From assembly GCF_044542075.1 (NCBI RefSeq), contig NZ_JBITTU010000008.1, forward strand, positions 116,049-180,048: 64,000 bases of DNA, in the 5' to 3' direction. The translations under genes were made by a program, and so were the position numbers. The notes under the pieces were generated by a model. The model worked only from the letters and a program-made list of their open reading frames with translations, ran no database searches and was not told the DNA's origin. Origin of the DNA: Leeuwenhoekiella sp044542075 (GTDB lineage: Bacteria; Bacteroidota; Bacteroidia; Flavobacteriales; Flavobacteriaceae). Numbering within the stretch: the first letter of the stretch is position 1; every line of letters begins with the position of its first letter. Below, one piece after another: positions 45,601 to 54,410 of the stretch.

Positions 45601-45669
45601 AGTGGAGTTTATATTGTACGTATAGGCAATAGCAAAGGCGGGCAATCTAAAAAAATTATTGTGCGTTAA
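42661..45669 (+). CDS. T9SS type A secreted protein with CARDB-like and GEVED domains
   Basis: A 1002-residue protein with a long signal peptide (to about residue 33). The first ~550 residues form a conserved secreted domain (RFTPSDPTGAVGPNHYVAAWN). Two CARDB-like repeats of ~100 residues follow (ITVTLRNAGTATQSNFPISF and ITIEVTNFGTATQSNFPVYY). Then come a GEVED domain (IFIDLNDNGTFEASELV) and a C-terminal T9SS type A sorting domain ending KIIVR. It is exported through T9SS and anchored to the surface lipopolysaccharide or released. No enzymatic motif was recognised. Its stop overlaps the convergent gene by 4 bp. Confidence 0.92.
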   Translation: MIKIYRFLFKKQAYLLIPLFSLFFFVSESLKAQEIEGPSTIRSIQFVKEVPGLTSQIEKGIFQTPLKSTEIQEINPKRRTTNQVVPGKGFPKDGDPLLKTQKSKRPTKSYIPEPIRVFEANTSRFTPSDPTGAVGPNHYVAAWNAGFKIYDKQGNLLVDEASLGTLFEGNTEGDPIVLYDAPADRFIITEFEKDNNSGGVNGLNIAICKGPDPVNDGWYVYTAGFETGEFPDYPKYSVWHDGYYITSNITINTDRQGNQSDAIFVMEREKMLQGLTNVGFLGFSLPTLQTNGFFSPQFFNVSSPEAPASGPATVVYLQDDSWSGVTDDHLKLWDVNVDWTTPQNSAISQPRIITVSDFNSVFDGGAFSNLPQPAGPDIDALQGTIMNQAQFRKFPTYNSAVFNFAVNVAPAGQEQAGIRWYEMRQTGDGQPWTVFQEGTYVSPTGNNAFAASMAIDSQGTIGMGYTTVSTNTPVTINYTGRYANDPLGQMSVPEALIRASTGVSASERYADYTHLTVDPVDGNTFWFITEYFNAERKDLVSVFKLAPDLANDLQVVSIDTPEEGTLTNAETITVTLRNAGTATQSNFPISFSINGGSIITETFTGTLAFNEFAEYTFSQTAGLSIMGQRYTITAQTALATDQDTSNDAVDKEVEHLWQNDLGVTALLKPQSQTRLGSSENITIEVTNFGTATQSNFPVYYEIDNGTRVTETFTASIAAESTANYTFTASEDFSELRPYTINSGTNLATDSNATNNSITQEIISSYCTPMANCTLANDGITSISLEGTTITTTCTSDGYSDNTDIVFDLDIQSNPYTGQLQAGFENTGYAIFIDLNDNGTFEASELVSSSTIPLANRNTPFELVLPSGINLGTYRMRLRSKDSEFGGDLLDPCDDIAYGRITDVSVRIFNSLSVEENIFPDGDLVIIETDKNQFQVSLSTTEVRDKMAVTVFSISGQKLAENWIKNEYGSFKYDLDMSYAASGVYIVRIGNSKGGQSKKIIVR

Positions 45670-48600
45670 AAAAAGGCGCGTAACTGCACAGTTCCTGTAT
45701 GTATTGTCTTTGAGGTTTCACTTTTTCTTCCAAAATATGCCACGTTTAGATCTAAGAACTTTGTAATTCTCTTTTGTGCTAATGCCGTCCACGTAAAATT
45801 TGCACCCGGCTGTAAGCCTTCAAGCATTAAATACGCTACAGGAGAAAATGCGCTCCCGCTAAATGCGTTACTTATGTATTTTGCCTCTGCATTTAGTGAG
45901 ACTTTTTCGGTGTTGCTGTATGAGAAGGAAAGACCTAAATCTTGTTGCTTTAAAAATTCTTGTTCTCCCAGTGTATTTTCTTTAGTTGCAATACCGTAGA
46001 AAGCCTCGATTCTAGAATTATCACTAAATAAGTAAGCTATTTTAGGATTTACAGCTACGCTGGAAACATCAAAGTTACGCTGTTCAAAATTTGCTGAAGT
46101 ACTCGCGTTTGACCCCAGATCTGCCTTTAAATTAAACAGGTAACTCGCTTTAACTTTATGTAGAAAATTTAATTGATGACTGCGTAATTCATTAGTTTGC
46201 AATCCTAACGAAACTAAATTACGCGTTGTATTTGCCAGATAAGTGTAACTGGTAGTATAATTCTGTTTTCCTCTATTAAAAAATAGGGTGTTTCTAAAGT
46301 TAAGATTTAACCCTAAAGCGTCTTCCCGCTCATTAAACGGGTTTAAATCAAAAGAATCTCCCGCTCTCAAAATCTTCTGGTCTATTAAGTAACTTGTCTG
46401 ATTATAAAAATGAGAAGCAAACTTTTTAATACCATTTTTACCGCTCCATTGTTGAAAATCTAAGGTTAGTAACTGACTAAATTTATTTTGATGCGTTTTT
46501 ATAAAAATCTGATTGGGGAGTAATACTTTTATAAAATCTGCCTCATCTTTAAATTGTGCGATTTCAAACTCCTGAAGTTGTTGTATTGCATCACCATTGT
46601 AATCATTCCACGTGTAAACCCCTTGTCCCTCATCAACTTTTACATAGGTAAATTCTTGCTGTGGCAGTGTACCACTGCTGGTTTCAAAAACCGTATTTAA
46701 GCGCATAATATTTTTAAAAAGACGCTGATCAAAAAGTAATCTTGAATTTAAAGACCGCTCTGTCTCTTTAGTTTCTTCAGAAAAAACCAGATGCCTATAG
46801 TTTACAAAAAGTCCCAAAGACGTGGTTTTCGATTTTATCAATTGTGATTTTAAGTAGTAGGTATTACTGTGATTTACACGCGCTAAACCAGTGCCACGCA
46901 AACTGTCGTTAACCCGGTGTCTAAAACCTAATTCAACAAAGACCTGAGTACTGTCCCCGCGTCCCACAAAAGCCTCATACGACTGAAATCGCTGACTTAA
47001 AGGATCTAATCTCCCCGTTAGCGTTTGTGAACTTACATTGTTTTCTGCCCTTAATTTTGCACCAACCCATGACTTTTTGCGACCGTAAATCGCAGTACTA
47101 TTCAGTCTAAAAAATTCGGTTTTTGAGGTATCTGCTTCGGTCTTCAGGTAACTGGCGTTTAAAAAAGTGCGTAAGTTTTTATGCTTATAATGAGAAACAA
47201 TACTATTTCGGTTTCCTGTATATATATTTGAATAGCTGAGATTTTCAAACCGGTAATCTAGAAAGCCTCGCGCAGAATCTCTTAGCTGTAAACCCGTTGT
47301 AATTAAAGTTTGGTTTCCTTGAGGGAATACTGGCAAATTCCAATCTCTATTAAATTCAATTGCATACGTACGCTCTATATTTTCAAAGTCATCTTGTATA
47401 TAATCTAGTGTTGCAAAGGCATCTAAAGATTTTGCTGAATTATTACCCACTATATGTTGTCGCACATCAAGTTTACCGGCAAAACCGGTATTATTACTAT
47501 CATTTAGATCTGAAAATAAATTAAGATCCCGCTTACTGCCTGCCCCCTCAAAAGAAATCGCTGTTTTCTCTAAAGCCTTATAAGAGCCTTGCACAACTGC
47601 CATCTGTAATTGTGTTGGGGCAAAAAGACGCACTACGGGAGCAAAGTCACCTTGTGAAACCCCATTTACAGGAGCTATATATTCATAAATACGATTAATC
47701 GCTGTAGCCGTACTTAGCAGGTAATCTCCCTCATTTGGCCCTACTTGCGTAAACCGCACATTAAACAAAGCCTCCTCAGGATTGTTCGAAAAAATAAAAA
47801 TCTCCTTTCCGTTACGGGTTTCCTTCCGATATAAAATTTTATTCTCGTTATAGGTTTCGGGGTTAACACCAGGAGCAAACATTTGAGATGTGTCATCACC
47901 TGCACGCTGCAATACTGCTACTTGATCTGCATTCAAATTTTGTAAAAGAGGTTGGTTTTTAGCATCACTTTCAGAATACACGTGCGCGTTTAACGATAAG
48001 CGATTGTCATCTGTTTTATGAGCGCCTCCTGCATATGCTATGATACGTGTAAAATTTTGCTCACTGTATTGATATTCTACCGAAATACGCATCTCACTCG
48101 TAATAGGAAAAGTAGGATTAAAGCGCAATTCACCGGCATTGTAGTCTATCACATAATCTGCTGTCTCACCGCGCTTCAGCAATATACCATTTACAAAAAC
48201 GCGCTCGCTACCGCTTACAATAAGCACATATAATTCCCCATTGGGACCCGTTAATTTATAAGGTCCTTGATTACCTTCCTGTCCCGTAAATCGACTCTGT
48301 GTAAATACTCCACGTACCAATGCAGCGTTCGCAAATACATCTGTTTCGGTTGTGGGTTGATTTAAAGTTCCGCGAAGCGAAAGCCCTTGTACTTTTTTTG
48401 AAAACCGTCCAAAATAAGAAGTGGTGTTTTCTAAATTAATATCACCTGCCCGTATGCTCCAGTTATCGCTATAAAGCTCAATAAATATCTGGTCAAACTC
48501 ATCTAGGCGCTGTGAATAGCCGCCATCTTGCTGCGGAATATTAGCATCCTGTAATGATGCTCTCAAGGAAACACGATCACTCAGTTTACCGGTAATCTGA

Positions 48601-49085
48601 AGATCTAACTCGCTGTTTAAAGTGCTGTTCTGGTTGTTGCCGGCAGTAACGCCACGTACTAAACTTCCCGACACATCAAGGCCGTCAAAAGGTATTATTT
48701 CTTGCTTTGAATTTTCTTTTTTAAGCGCATATACTTTTTCCAGATTTCCAGAACTACTAATAATCAGATCTGGGTCATATTCAAAATAACGCTTTGTTAA
48801 AAATTCTGGATATGCTTTGTATTGTATGCGTATAGAATCTGCTAAGTTTTCTTTCTGCTTTAAAACAAGCAAAGAAGTACTAAAATCTATGGTATATGCT
48901 GTGCTGTCTATTAACTTTCCGTCTAGGCTAGTAACTCTAAACAATGCCGGATTTATACTTACTGAATCAACAAGTATCGTATCGCGTATTGCCAACGTTT
49001 TGTCCTTGATTTCTACAAAACCGCGATCCTGAGCAAAACCGCTTAAGCACAGAGAGAATAGTATTATACAGGCAAGGTTGCGCAT
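45666..49085 (-). CDS. Large outer-membrane beta-barrel protein, unknown function
   Basis: An 1139-residue protein with a signal peptide (MRNLACIILFSLCLSGFAQ). The N-terminal ~350 residues are soluble and include GLDVSGSLVRGVTAGNNQNSTLNSELDLQITG and DEFDQIFIELYSDNWSIRAGDINLENTTSYFG. The remainder has the alternating, Asn/Tyr-rich pattern of beta-strands and ends in Phe-Phe, typical of a barrel. The SGSLVRGVT-type segment recalls SprA-like T9SS outer-membrane proteins, but at half their length; this similarity is by eye only. It is a single gene, convergent with the T9SS cargo gene. Its coding sequence includes one GCTTTCGC-type motif at 48368-48384. Confidence 0.75.
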   Translation of the reverse strand: MRNLACIILFSLCLSGFAQDRGFVEIKDKTLAIRDTILVDSVSINPALFRVTSLDGKLIDSTAYTIDFSTSLLVLKQKENLADSIRIQYKAYPEFLTKRYFEYDPDLIISSSGNLEKVYALKKENSKQEIIPFDGLDVSGSLVRGVTAGNNQNSTLNSELDLQITGKLSDRVSLRASLQDANIPQQDGGYSQRLDEFDQIFIELYSDNWSIRAGDINLENTTSYFGRFSKKVQGLSLRGTLNQPTTETDVFANAALVRGVFTQSRFTGQEGNQGPYKLTGPNGELYVLIVSGSERVFVNGILLKRGETADYVIDYNAGELRFNPTFPITSEMRISVEYQYSEQNFTRIIAYAGGAHKTDDNRLSLNAHVYSESDAKNQPLLQNLNADQVAVLQRAGDDTSQMFAPGVNPETYNENKILYRKETRNGKEIFIFSNNPEEALFNVRFTQVGPNEGDYLLSTATAINRIYEYIAPVNGVSQGDFAPVVRLFAPTQLQMAVVQGSYKALEKTAISFEGAGSKRDLNLFSDLNDSNNTGFAGKLDVRQHIVGNNSAKSLDAFATLDYIQDDFENIERTYAIEFNRDWNLPVFPQGNQTLITTGLQLRDSARGFLDYRFENLSYSNIYTGNRNSIVSHYKHKNLRTFLNASYLKTEADTSKTEFFRLNSTAIYGRKKSWVGAKLRAENNVSSQTLTGRLDPLSQRFQSYEAFVGRGDSTQVFVELGFRHRVNDSLRGTGLARVNHSNTYYLKSQLIKSKTTSLGLFVNYRHLVFSEETKETERSLNSRLLFDQRLFKNIMRLNTVFETSSGTLPQQEFTYVKVDEGQGVYTWNDYNGDAIQQLQEFEIAQFKDEADFIKVLLPNQIFIKTHQNKFSQLLTLDFQQWSGKNGIKKFASHFYNQTSYLIDQKILRAGDSFDLNPFNEREDALGLNLNFRNTLFFNRGKQNYTTSYTYLANTTRNLVSLGLQTNELRSHQLNFLHKVKASYLFNLKADLGSNASTSANFEQRNFDVSSVAVNPKIAYLFSDNSRIEAFYGIATKENTLGEQEFLKQQDLGLSFSYSNTEKVSLNAEAKYISNAFSGSAFSPVAYLMLEGLQPGANFTWTALAQKRITKFLDLNVAYFGRKSETSKTIHTGTVQLRAFF

Positions 49086-49227
49086 CGGCTATAAAACTAC
49101 ATGAAAAAGAACAAAACAAACCCGCGTTCTTATCTTTGAATAGGGCTAATACTGTCTGATGTAATCTTACAATTGAAAATAGATTAAACCTAAATAATTA
49201 ACTTCGCCCTAAATACAAAACACACGC

Positions 49228-50007
49228 ATGAAAATCATAACCTACAATGTAAACGGAATACGCGCAGCAATTAAAAAAGGCCTTCTAGACTGGATTAAAC
49301 AAGCAGATCCTGATGTATTGTTATTACAAGAAACCAAAGCGAATAAAGAGCAGGTAGAAATAGACTTTCTTAAAGAGACCGGCTATCATGATTACTGGTT
49401 TAGCGCACAGAAAAAAGGATATAGTGGCGTTGCAATACTTACTAAAAAAGAACCCGACAATGTTGTTCACGGCACCGGCATTGATTATATGGATTTTGAA
49501 GGGCGTAATTTACGTGTAGATTTTGGTGACCTTAGCATTATGAGTATGTATCTGCCCAGCGGTACAAATGCAGATAGACTTGAGCATAAGTTTAAGTATA
49601 TGGCAGATTTTCAAAAGTATGCAGATGAGCTGCGCAAAACACGCCCTAATTTAGTAATTGGCGGTGATTACAATATTTGTCATGAGCCTATAGACATTCA
49701 CGACCCGGTACGTCTTAAAAATGTAAGCGGCTTTTTACCTGTAGAATGTGAGTGGATGAGCGGCCTGATAAACAGTGGCTTCATAGACAGTTTTAGACAT
49801 CTTAATGCAGATGTAGAACAATACAGCTGGTGGAGTTATCGTGCAAATGCACGCGCTAACAATAAAGGTTGGCGTCTTGATTACAATATGGTAAGTGAGC
49901 CACTACAAAATGCGATTTCTAGGGCGGTAATTTTACCCGAAGCAAAACACAGTGACCACTGCCCTGCCCTATTAGAATTAGACCATACGGGAATGCAATT
50001 CAATTAG
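49228..50007 (+). CDS. xth: Exodeoxyribonuclease III (AP endonuclease)
   Basis: A 259-residue DNA repair enzyme of the EEP fold that cuts at abasic sites and degrades 3' ends. The motif series is complete: NVNGIRAA (N-terminal), LLQETKA with the metal Glu (about 34), YLPSG, GDYNICH with Asp/Asn, and SDHCP near the C terminus with the catalytic Asp-His. Length matches XthA. It is followed after 64 bp by an OmpA lipoprotein gene on the same strand, with no clear functional tie. Confidence 0.96.
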   Translation: MKIITYNVNGIRAAIKKGLLDWIKQADPDVLLLQETKANKEQVEIDFLKETGYHDYWFSAQKKGYSGVAILTKKEPDNVVHGTGIDYMDFEGRNLRVDFGDLSIMSMYLPSGTNADRLEHKFKYMADFQKYADELRKTRPNLVIGGDYNICHEPIDIHDPVRLKNVSGFLPVECEWMSGLINSGFIDSFRHLNADVEQYSWWSYRANARANNKGWRLDYNMVSEPLQNAISRAVILPEAKHSDHCPALLELDHTGMQFN

Positions 50008-50071
50008 GTATAGCACCAATAAATTAAAGACACCTGCGTTACTAAAAAAACAACTTAATCAATTTATAATT

Positions 50072-51031
50072 ATGCTAAAAAAGTTTTGCTTTATTCTGTT
50101 TAGCGCTGCTACACTTACATCATGTGTCTCTGCAAAAGTTTACAAAGATCTAGAAGCGCGCTATGCCGGTCTAAAAGCCGAAAACCAGGATTTAGATAGA
50201 GATCTTGCTACTTCAAACCGATTGAAAAATCAGTTTGAGACCGAATCTTCCCGTTTACGTGAAGAACTTGAAAGTGCTACAACAGAACGTGACCAACTTG
50301 CAAGCCAGTATGCAGCTGCCAAGAGCAATCTTGAAAATTTACAAAAATCCTACGATGCCTTAGAAGCGAACAGCTCAAAAAGTCTTGCTGAGAATTCTAA
50401 GAAAAACAGAGAATTATTAAGTGAACTTGATGAAAAGCAACTAGCTCTGGCAACAGAACAGGCTCGTCTTGAAAAACTTCAACGCGATCTTGCAGAACGT
50501 TCACAACGAGTAGATGAACTTGAGTCTATGATTGCTTCTAAAGATGCAAAAATGCGTGCATTGAAAGATGCGATATCAAAGGCTCTTGTAGACTTTGAAG
50601 GAAAAGGCTTAACAGTAGAACAGCGCAATGGTAAGGTCTATATTTCATTAGAAAACAAATTACTTTTTGACAGCGGTAGCTGGACGGTAGGAGCTAATGG
50701 TCGCAAAGCCGTGCAGCAGTTAGGTTCTGTACTTGCAGACAATTCTGAAATTGCCGTGCTTATAGAAGGTCACACAGACAATGTACCGTATGGTGGTAGT
50801 GGCACTATAAACAACAACTGGGATTTATCTACAAAACGAGCAACAGCAATCGTTGAAATTTTGAGTCAGAATTCTGCTATTAATCCGCAAAACTTAACGG
50901 CTGCAGGTCGTGGAGAATATGCGCCCGTAGCGCCCAATACTACCGCAGAAGGGAAAGCAAAAAATCGAAGAATCGAAGTTATTCTAACACCTCAACTTGA
51001 CGAGGTGACAAAATTGCTTAACGAGATCTAG
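50072..51031 (+). CDS. OmpA-family peptidoglycan-binding lipoprotein with coiled coil
   Basis: A 319-residue envelope protein. The N terminus is a lipoprotein signal (LFSAATLTSCVSAK, Cys about 18). A long coiled coil (about 25-175) follows. The C-terminal OmpA domain (about 185-312) shows LLFDSGSW, the peptidoglycan-binding EGHTDNVPYGG and NRRIEVIL. It would tether the outer membrane to peptidoglycan. It ends before a convergent terminator shared with the Dps gene. Confidence 0.92.
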   Translation: MLKKFCFILFSAATLTSCVSAKVYKDLEARYAGLKAENQDLDRDLATSNRLKNQFETESSRLREELESATTERDQLASQYAAAKSNLENLQKSYDALEANSSKSLAENSKKNRELLSELDEKQLALATEQARLEKLQRDLAERSQRVDELESMIASKDAKMRALKDAISKALVDFEGKGLTVEQRNGKVYISLENKLLFDSGSWTVGANGRKAVQQLGSVLADNSEIAVLIEGHTDNVPYGGSGTINNNWDLSTKRATAIVEILSQNSAINPQNLTAAGRGEYAPVAPNTTAEGKAKNRRIEVILTPQLDEVTKLLNEI

Positions 51032-51158
51032 ATTTTATTTAAAAACGCGCTGATAGCTGATAGTATTGACTTGAAGCTTTTAAAGCTTACAAGGATCTCA
51101 AATTTTATGCTGTAAATCACAAAGCGTATTCTTTGGTTTCAGTAAATACATAAAACTT

Positions 51159-51184
51159 AAAATGCCCGTAAATACGGGCATTTT
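51159..51184. terminator. Bidirectional terminator between the OmpA and Dps genes
   Basis: Near-perfect hairpin AAAATGCCCGTA-AA-TACGGGCATTTT placed between two convergent genes. Confidence 0.8.
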
Positions 51185-51208
51185 GCTTTTATATAATATT
51201 GCTATATT

Positions 51209-51765
51209 TTATTTGTACATAAAACTGCGTAGTTTATATAAATGTAAGTCTAGCGTACTGCGTAGTGCAATTAACAAATCTTGCGTAACCGGATCTTTCT
51301 TTCCAGTTATTTCAATTCGCTCTTCTAAACGATCTGACATTGTTTTATACCGTTGCGCTAATTGTTTTACAACCTCATAGTCATTTACAAATTGATCTGT
51401 TACAGGTCCTAAATTTGCATTTTGACCTGCTTGTATGGGTCTTCCGTCTGCACAGGGAAACCTATTGCAAGCTTGCGCTCCGCTACGTCATCTATATATA
51501 CTGAAAGCTGCCCGTAAAAACTATCTAATAATTCGTGAATACTTATAAATTGAGGACCTCTCAGATTCCAATGTGCCTGATGCACTGCGTGCGATTGATC
51601 TATAAGTTCATACAAGGTACTCTGCAAGGCTGTAGCTGAGGGTTCTGCCTGTTCATTTGTAATAGATACTAGATTAGCTGTTACATTATCTTTGTAATCA
51701 GAGTTTTGAGCAAAAACTCCCGCTGTAAGGAGTAGCGCGAGCATAGAAGTTTGTAATTTTTTCAT
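51209..51765 (-). pseudogene. dps: Exported Dps-like ferritin interrupted by a frameshift
   Basis: The first frame gives 118 residues: signal peptide (MKKLQTSMLALLLTAGVFAQ), then a Dps domain with the ferroxidase region AHWNLRGPQFISIHELLDSFYGQL and IDDVAERKLAIGFPV. It then runs out of frame near 51450. In the next frame the expected sequence resumes at once (ADGRPIQAGQNANLGPV) and continues through a typical C-terminal helix to a stop at 51209-51211 (LRSFMYK). One base lost in the Val codon of GFPV-ADGRP explains it. Dps proteins store iron and protect against peroxide; a signal peptide is unusual. This is either a recent pseudogene or a base-call error. Confidence 0.85.
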
Positions 51766-51953
51766 AGTTTTTTCTTTTTTTCCTAAAATTACCTGAAATC
51801 AATAGAAATCAGGATTAAGGTTAACTGAAAGCATTTATAAAGTTTGTTAAAGAGTAATAATTCATTCGCTATTAATTTCTTAAAATTTTTCACAAAAATT
51901 AACTCTTAAAAACACGCTTTTTTACTTTTACCAGATTCAAAAAAATAAATACT

Positions 51954-52988
51954 ATGCGCTACACAACCCTCCCAGATACCGCTATAAAAGTGAGCAAGAT
52001 ATGCTTAGGAACGATGACGTACGGTCAACAAAATACTGAGGCTGAAGGTCATGCACAACTTGATTACGCTATTGAGCAAGGAGTTAATTTTATTGATACG
52101 GCAGAATTATATAGTGTTCCTGCTAAGCCTGAAACGCAGGGAAGCACAGAGCGTATTATTGGGTCATGGTTAGCTAAAAGAGGAAAACGTGATGATCTGA
52201 TTATCGCATCTAAAATTGCGGGACCTGCAGCAATGTCTAAACACATTCGCACCGGTGGCTTTAAAAAAGCAGAATTTAAAGATGCCATTCATAAAAGTTT
52301 AAAGCGTCTACAGACAGATTATCTTGATTTATATCAACTGCACTGGCCAGAACGCAATACTAATTACTTCGGAAAGCTGGGTTACACGCACGATGAGAGT
52401 GAAAAATGGCAGGATAATTTTGCTGAAATTCTTGAAGGACTACAGGATTTTGTAAAAGAAGGATTGATAAGACATATAGGTGTAAGTAACGAAACACCTT
52501 ACGGGTTGTCTCGATATCTAGAAGAAGCCCGTAAAGGATTGCCTAAAATGATAACGGTTCAAAACCCCTACAATTTATTAAACCGAAAAGATGAAGTAGG
52601 ATTAACAGAACTCTTACACCGCGAAGAAGTAGGACTACTGGCATATTCACCGCTTGGTTTTGGCACACTTTCCGGGAAATATATTAAGGGTACAGCAGAT
52701 GATGGTTCTCGGGTGAATCAATTTCCGCAGTATAATAGATACTCAAATGATAATGCAGTAGCAGCAACTAAGCAGTATATAGCAATTGCAGAGAAACACG
52801 GTTTGTCAATTACCCAACTTGCACTGGCTTTTGTAACAGACCGGCCGTTTATGACGGCAAATATCATAGGTGCTACCTCATTAGAGCAGCTTAAAGAAAA
52901 TATAGGTAGTATTAACGTCTCTCTTTCTGAAGAAATTTTAGAAGAGATAGAAATGGTACATAAGGCAATACCAAACCCCGCTCCTTAA
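51954..52988 (+). CDS. tas: NADP(H)-dependent aldo/keto reductase, Tas-like
   Basis: A 344-residue TIM-barrel oxidoreductase. The start MRYTTLPDTAIKVSKICLGTMTYG, QLDYAIEQGVNFIDTAELYSVP (catalytic Asp and Tyr), IIASKIAG (Lys) and YQLHWPER (His) give the full aldo/keto reductase tetrad. PETQG after the catalytic Tyr is characteristic of the Tas branch. The physiological substrate is not known. TACTTTTA about 30 bp before the start resembles a -7 box. It ends at a shared convergent terminator. Confidence 0.93.
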   Translation: MRYTTLPDTAIKVSKICLGTMTYGQQNTEAEGHAQLDYAIEQGVNFIDTAELYSVPAKPETQGSTERIIGSWLAKRGKRDDLIIASKIAGPAAMSKHIRTGGFKKAEFKDAIHKSLKRLQTDYLDLYQLHWPERNTNYFGKLGYTHDESEKWQDNFAEILEGLQDFVKEGLIRHIGVSNETPYGLSRYLEEARKGLPKMITVQNPYNLLNRKDEVGLTELLHREEVGLLAYSPLGFGTLSGKYIKGTADDGSRVNQFPQYNRYSNDNAVAATKQYIAIAEKHGLSITQLALAFVTDRPFMTANIIGATSLEQLKENIGSINVSLSEEILEEIEMVHKAIPNPAP

Positions 52989-53011
52989 ATTCAATTTATA
53001 AAAATAGATAT

Positions 53012-53041
53012 AACCAGATCTCAAAAGGATCTGGTTTTTTT
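53012..53041. terminator. Terminator between tas and cbpM
   Basis: Stem AACCAGATC / GATCTGGTT, seven-base loop and a T-run in the plus direction. It ends at the stop codon of the convergent cbpM gene. Confidence 0.85.
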
Positions 53042-53330
53042 ATTCATACAATCTTAGTCGGTTTTGTGTTGCATTAAGCTGATTTCTGAGGTTATCTACC
53101 GTATCTAAAAGATTTAGAATCACATCAATTCCTTCCATATTAATGTGCAAGTCTTCAGAAATACGCACGATTTTCTCAAATGTGGGTATGCTCTCTTGAT
53201 GTAGGCAGTTTGTATGCTCTATACTCACAATTTGAAGCACACCTTTATCGTGTAATTCTTCAAAAAAGGTTTGCGTTATGCAATAATGCTTGCAAAGTTC
53301 GGGAACGGGTATATATTCTGAATGGCTCAT
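53040..53330 (-). CDS. cbpM: Chaperone modulator CbpM
   Basis: A 96-residue MerR-like helical protein that binds and inhibits CbpA. The pattern EYIPVPELCKHYCITQTFFEELHDKGVL at the N terminus and the C-terminal helix VILNLLDTVDNLRNQLNATQNRLRLYE fit the family. Its start overlaps the cbpA stop by 4 bp (ATGA), the usual cbpA-cbpM arrangement, so the pair is translationally coupled. Confidence 0.93.
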   Translation of the reverse strand: MSHSEYIPVPELCKHYCITQTFFEELHDKGVLQIVSIEHTNCLHQESIPTFEKIVRISEDLHINMEGIDVILNLLDTVDNLRNQLNATQNRLRLYE

Positions 53331-54229
53331 GAGGATTGTAATTTTGAGAGTTCTTCAAATAGTTCTATTTCTTTTTCCGAAAGATCTGTGGGTACTTTAA
53401 TAGCATAGGTTATAAATAGGTCTCCAAATTGATTTTCCTTTTTATAAACAGGAAAACCTTTGCCTTTTAATTTAACCTGCGTATCGCTTTGAGTGCCCGC
53501 AGCAACTTTTAATTTTGCTTTCCCGTCAAACGTGTCTACGATAAGTTCACCGCCTAAAATTGCAGTATATAAATCAAGATCTACCGTTTTATATAAGTTT
53601 GCTTTATCTCGCTTGAAAGCAGAATTATTTGCAATTGAGAATTGAAGCAGCAAATCACCTTTTGGTCCTCCATTTACACCTTCACCACCATAGCCTTTTA
53701 TTTTTATGGTTTGCCCATTTTCTACCCCCGCAGGTATGGTAAGGCGTATAGTTTTACCATTAATGGTAATGGTGCGTTTTTCGGTTTTAAAAACCTCTTC
53801 GAGGTTTAACTGAAGTGTTGCATTAAAATCCTGACCTCTATACTGCGCAGCACGTCCTCCACGAGAACCGCCTGCCCCGCCAAACATAGACCCAAAAAAG
53901 TCTGAAAAATCACCCGCATCATAGCCTCCGCTATATTGTGCTCTTCCGCCGCCAGGATTGCCATACGCTCGCTGTTGACGTTCGGCATTTTCATAAGCAT
54001 CAGCGTGTTGCCAGTTTTTACCGTACTTATCGTATTTTTTTCGGTTTTCTGGATTTCCTAAAACTTCGTTTGCCTCATTTAACTGCTTAAATTTTTCTTC
54101 GGCTTCTGCGTTTCCCGGGTTAACATCAGGATGGTATTTACGCGCCATCTTGCGATATGCTTTTTTGATATCTGCTTCGGTAGCCGTTTTATCTATACCT
54201 AAAACTTTATAATAATCGATGTATGCCAT
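53327..54229 (-). CDS. cbpA: Curved DNA-binding protein CbpA (DnaJ-class co-chaperone)
   Basis: A 300-residue J-protein. The J domain is at 4-68 with HPD at 33-35. A Gly/Phe-rich linker (about 75-125) follows, then two C-terminal substrate-binding domains (about 130-295). The Cys-rich zinc finger of DnaJ is missing, which defines CbpA-type proteins. It activates DnaK and can bind curved DNA. The next gene on the same strand is its modulator cbpM. Confidence 0.94.
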   Translation of the reverse strand: MAYIDYYKVLGIDKTATEADIKKAYRKMARKYHPDVNPGNAEAEEKFKQLNEANEVLGNPENRKKYDKYGKNWQHADAYENAERQQRAYGNPGGGRAQYSGGYDAGDFSDFFGSMFGGAGGSRGGRAAQYRGQDFNATLQLNLEEVFKTEKRTITINGKTIRLTIPAGVENGQTIKIKGYGGEGVNGGPKGDLLLQFSIANNSAFKRDKANLYKTVDLDLYTAILGGELIVDTFDGKAKLKVAAGTQSDTQVKLKGKGFPVYKKENQFGDLFITYAIKVPTDLSEKEIELFEELSKLQSS

Positions 54230-54391
54230 TGAGAAGTTACTTAAGTTGTGTTTTATTTAAATCTTCTATTCAATAGCAAAGAATTAAACAATTCACTTCA
54301 CATTAAAATTAAGGAGATTTATAGTAAAGACACGATAAGATAATTCTAAATTTTAGTTAAGTAACATGTCTTCAAGATCTGTGTAAGTTAC

Positions 54392-54405
54392 GCTTTCGCG
54401 GAAGC
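54392..54405. repeat. GCTTTCGCGGAAGC palindrome, intergenic
   Basis: Imperfect palindrome just downstream of the ZIP transporter stop (54411, minus strand). Nearly identical copies occur in coding sequence at 58382-58396 and 35407-35421. Confidence 0.6.
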
Positions 54406-54410
54406 AAAAA

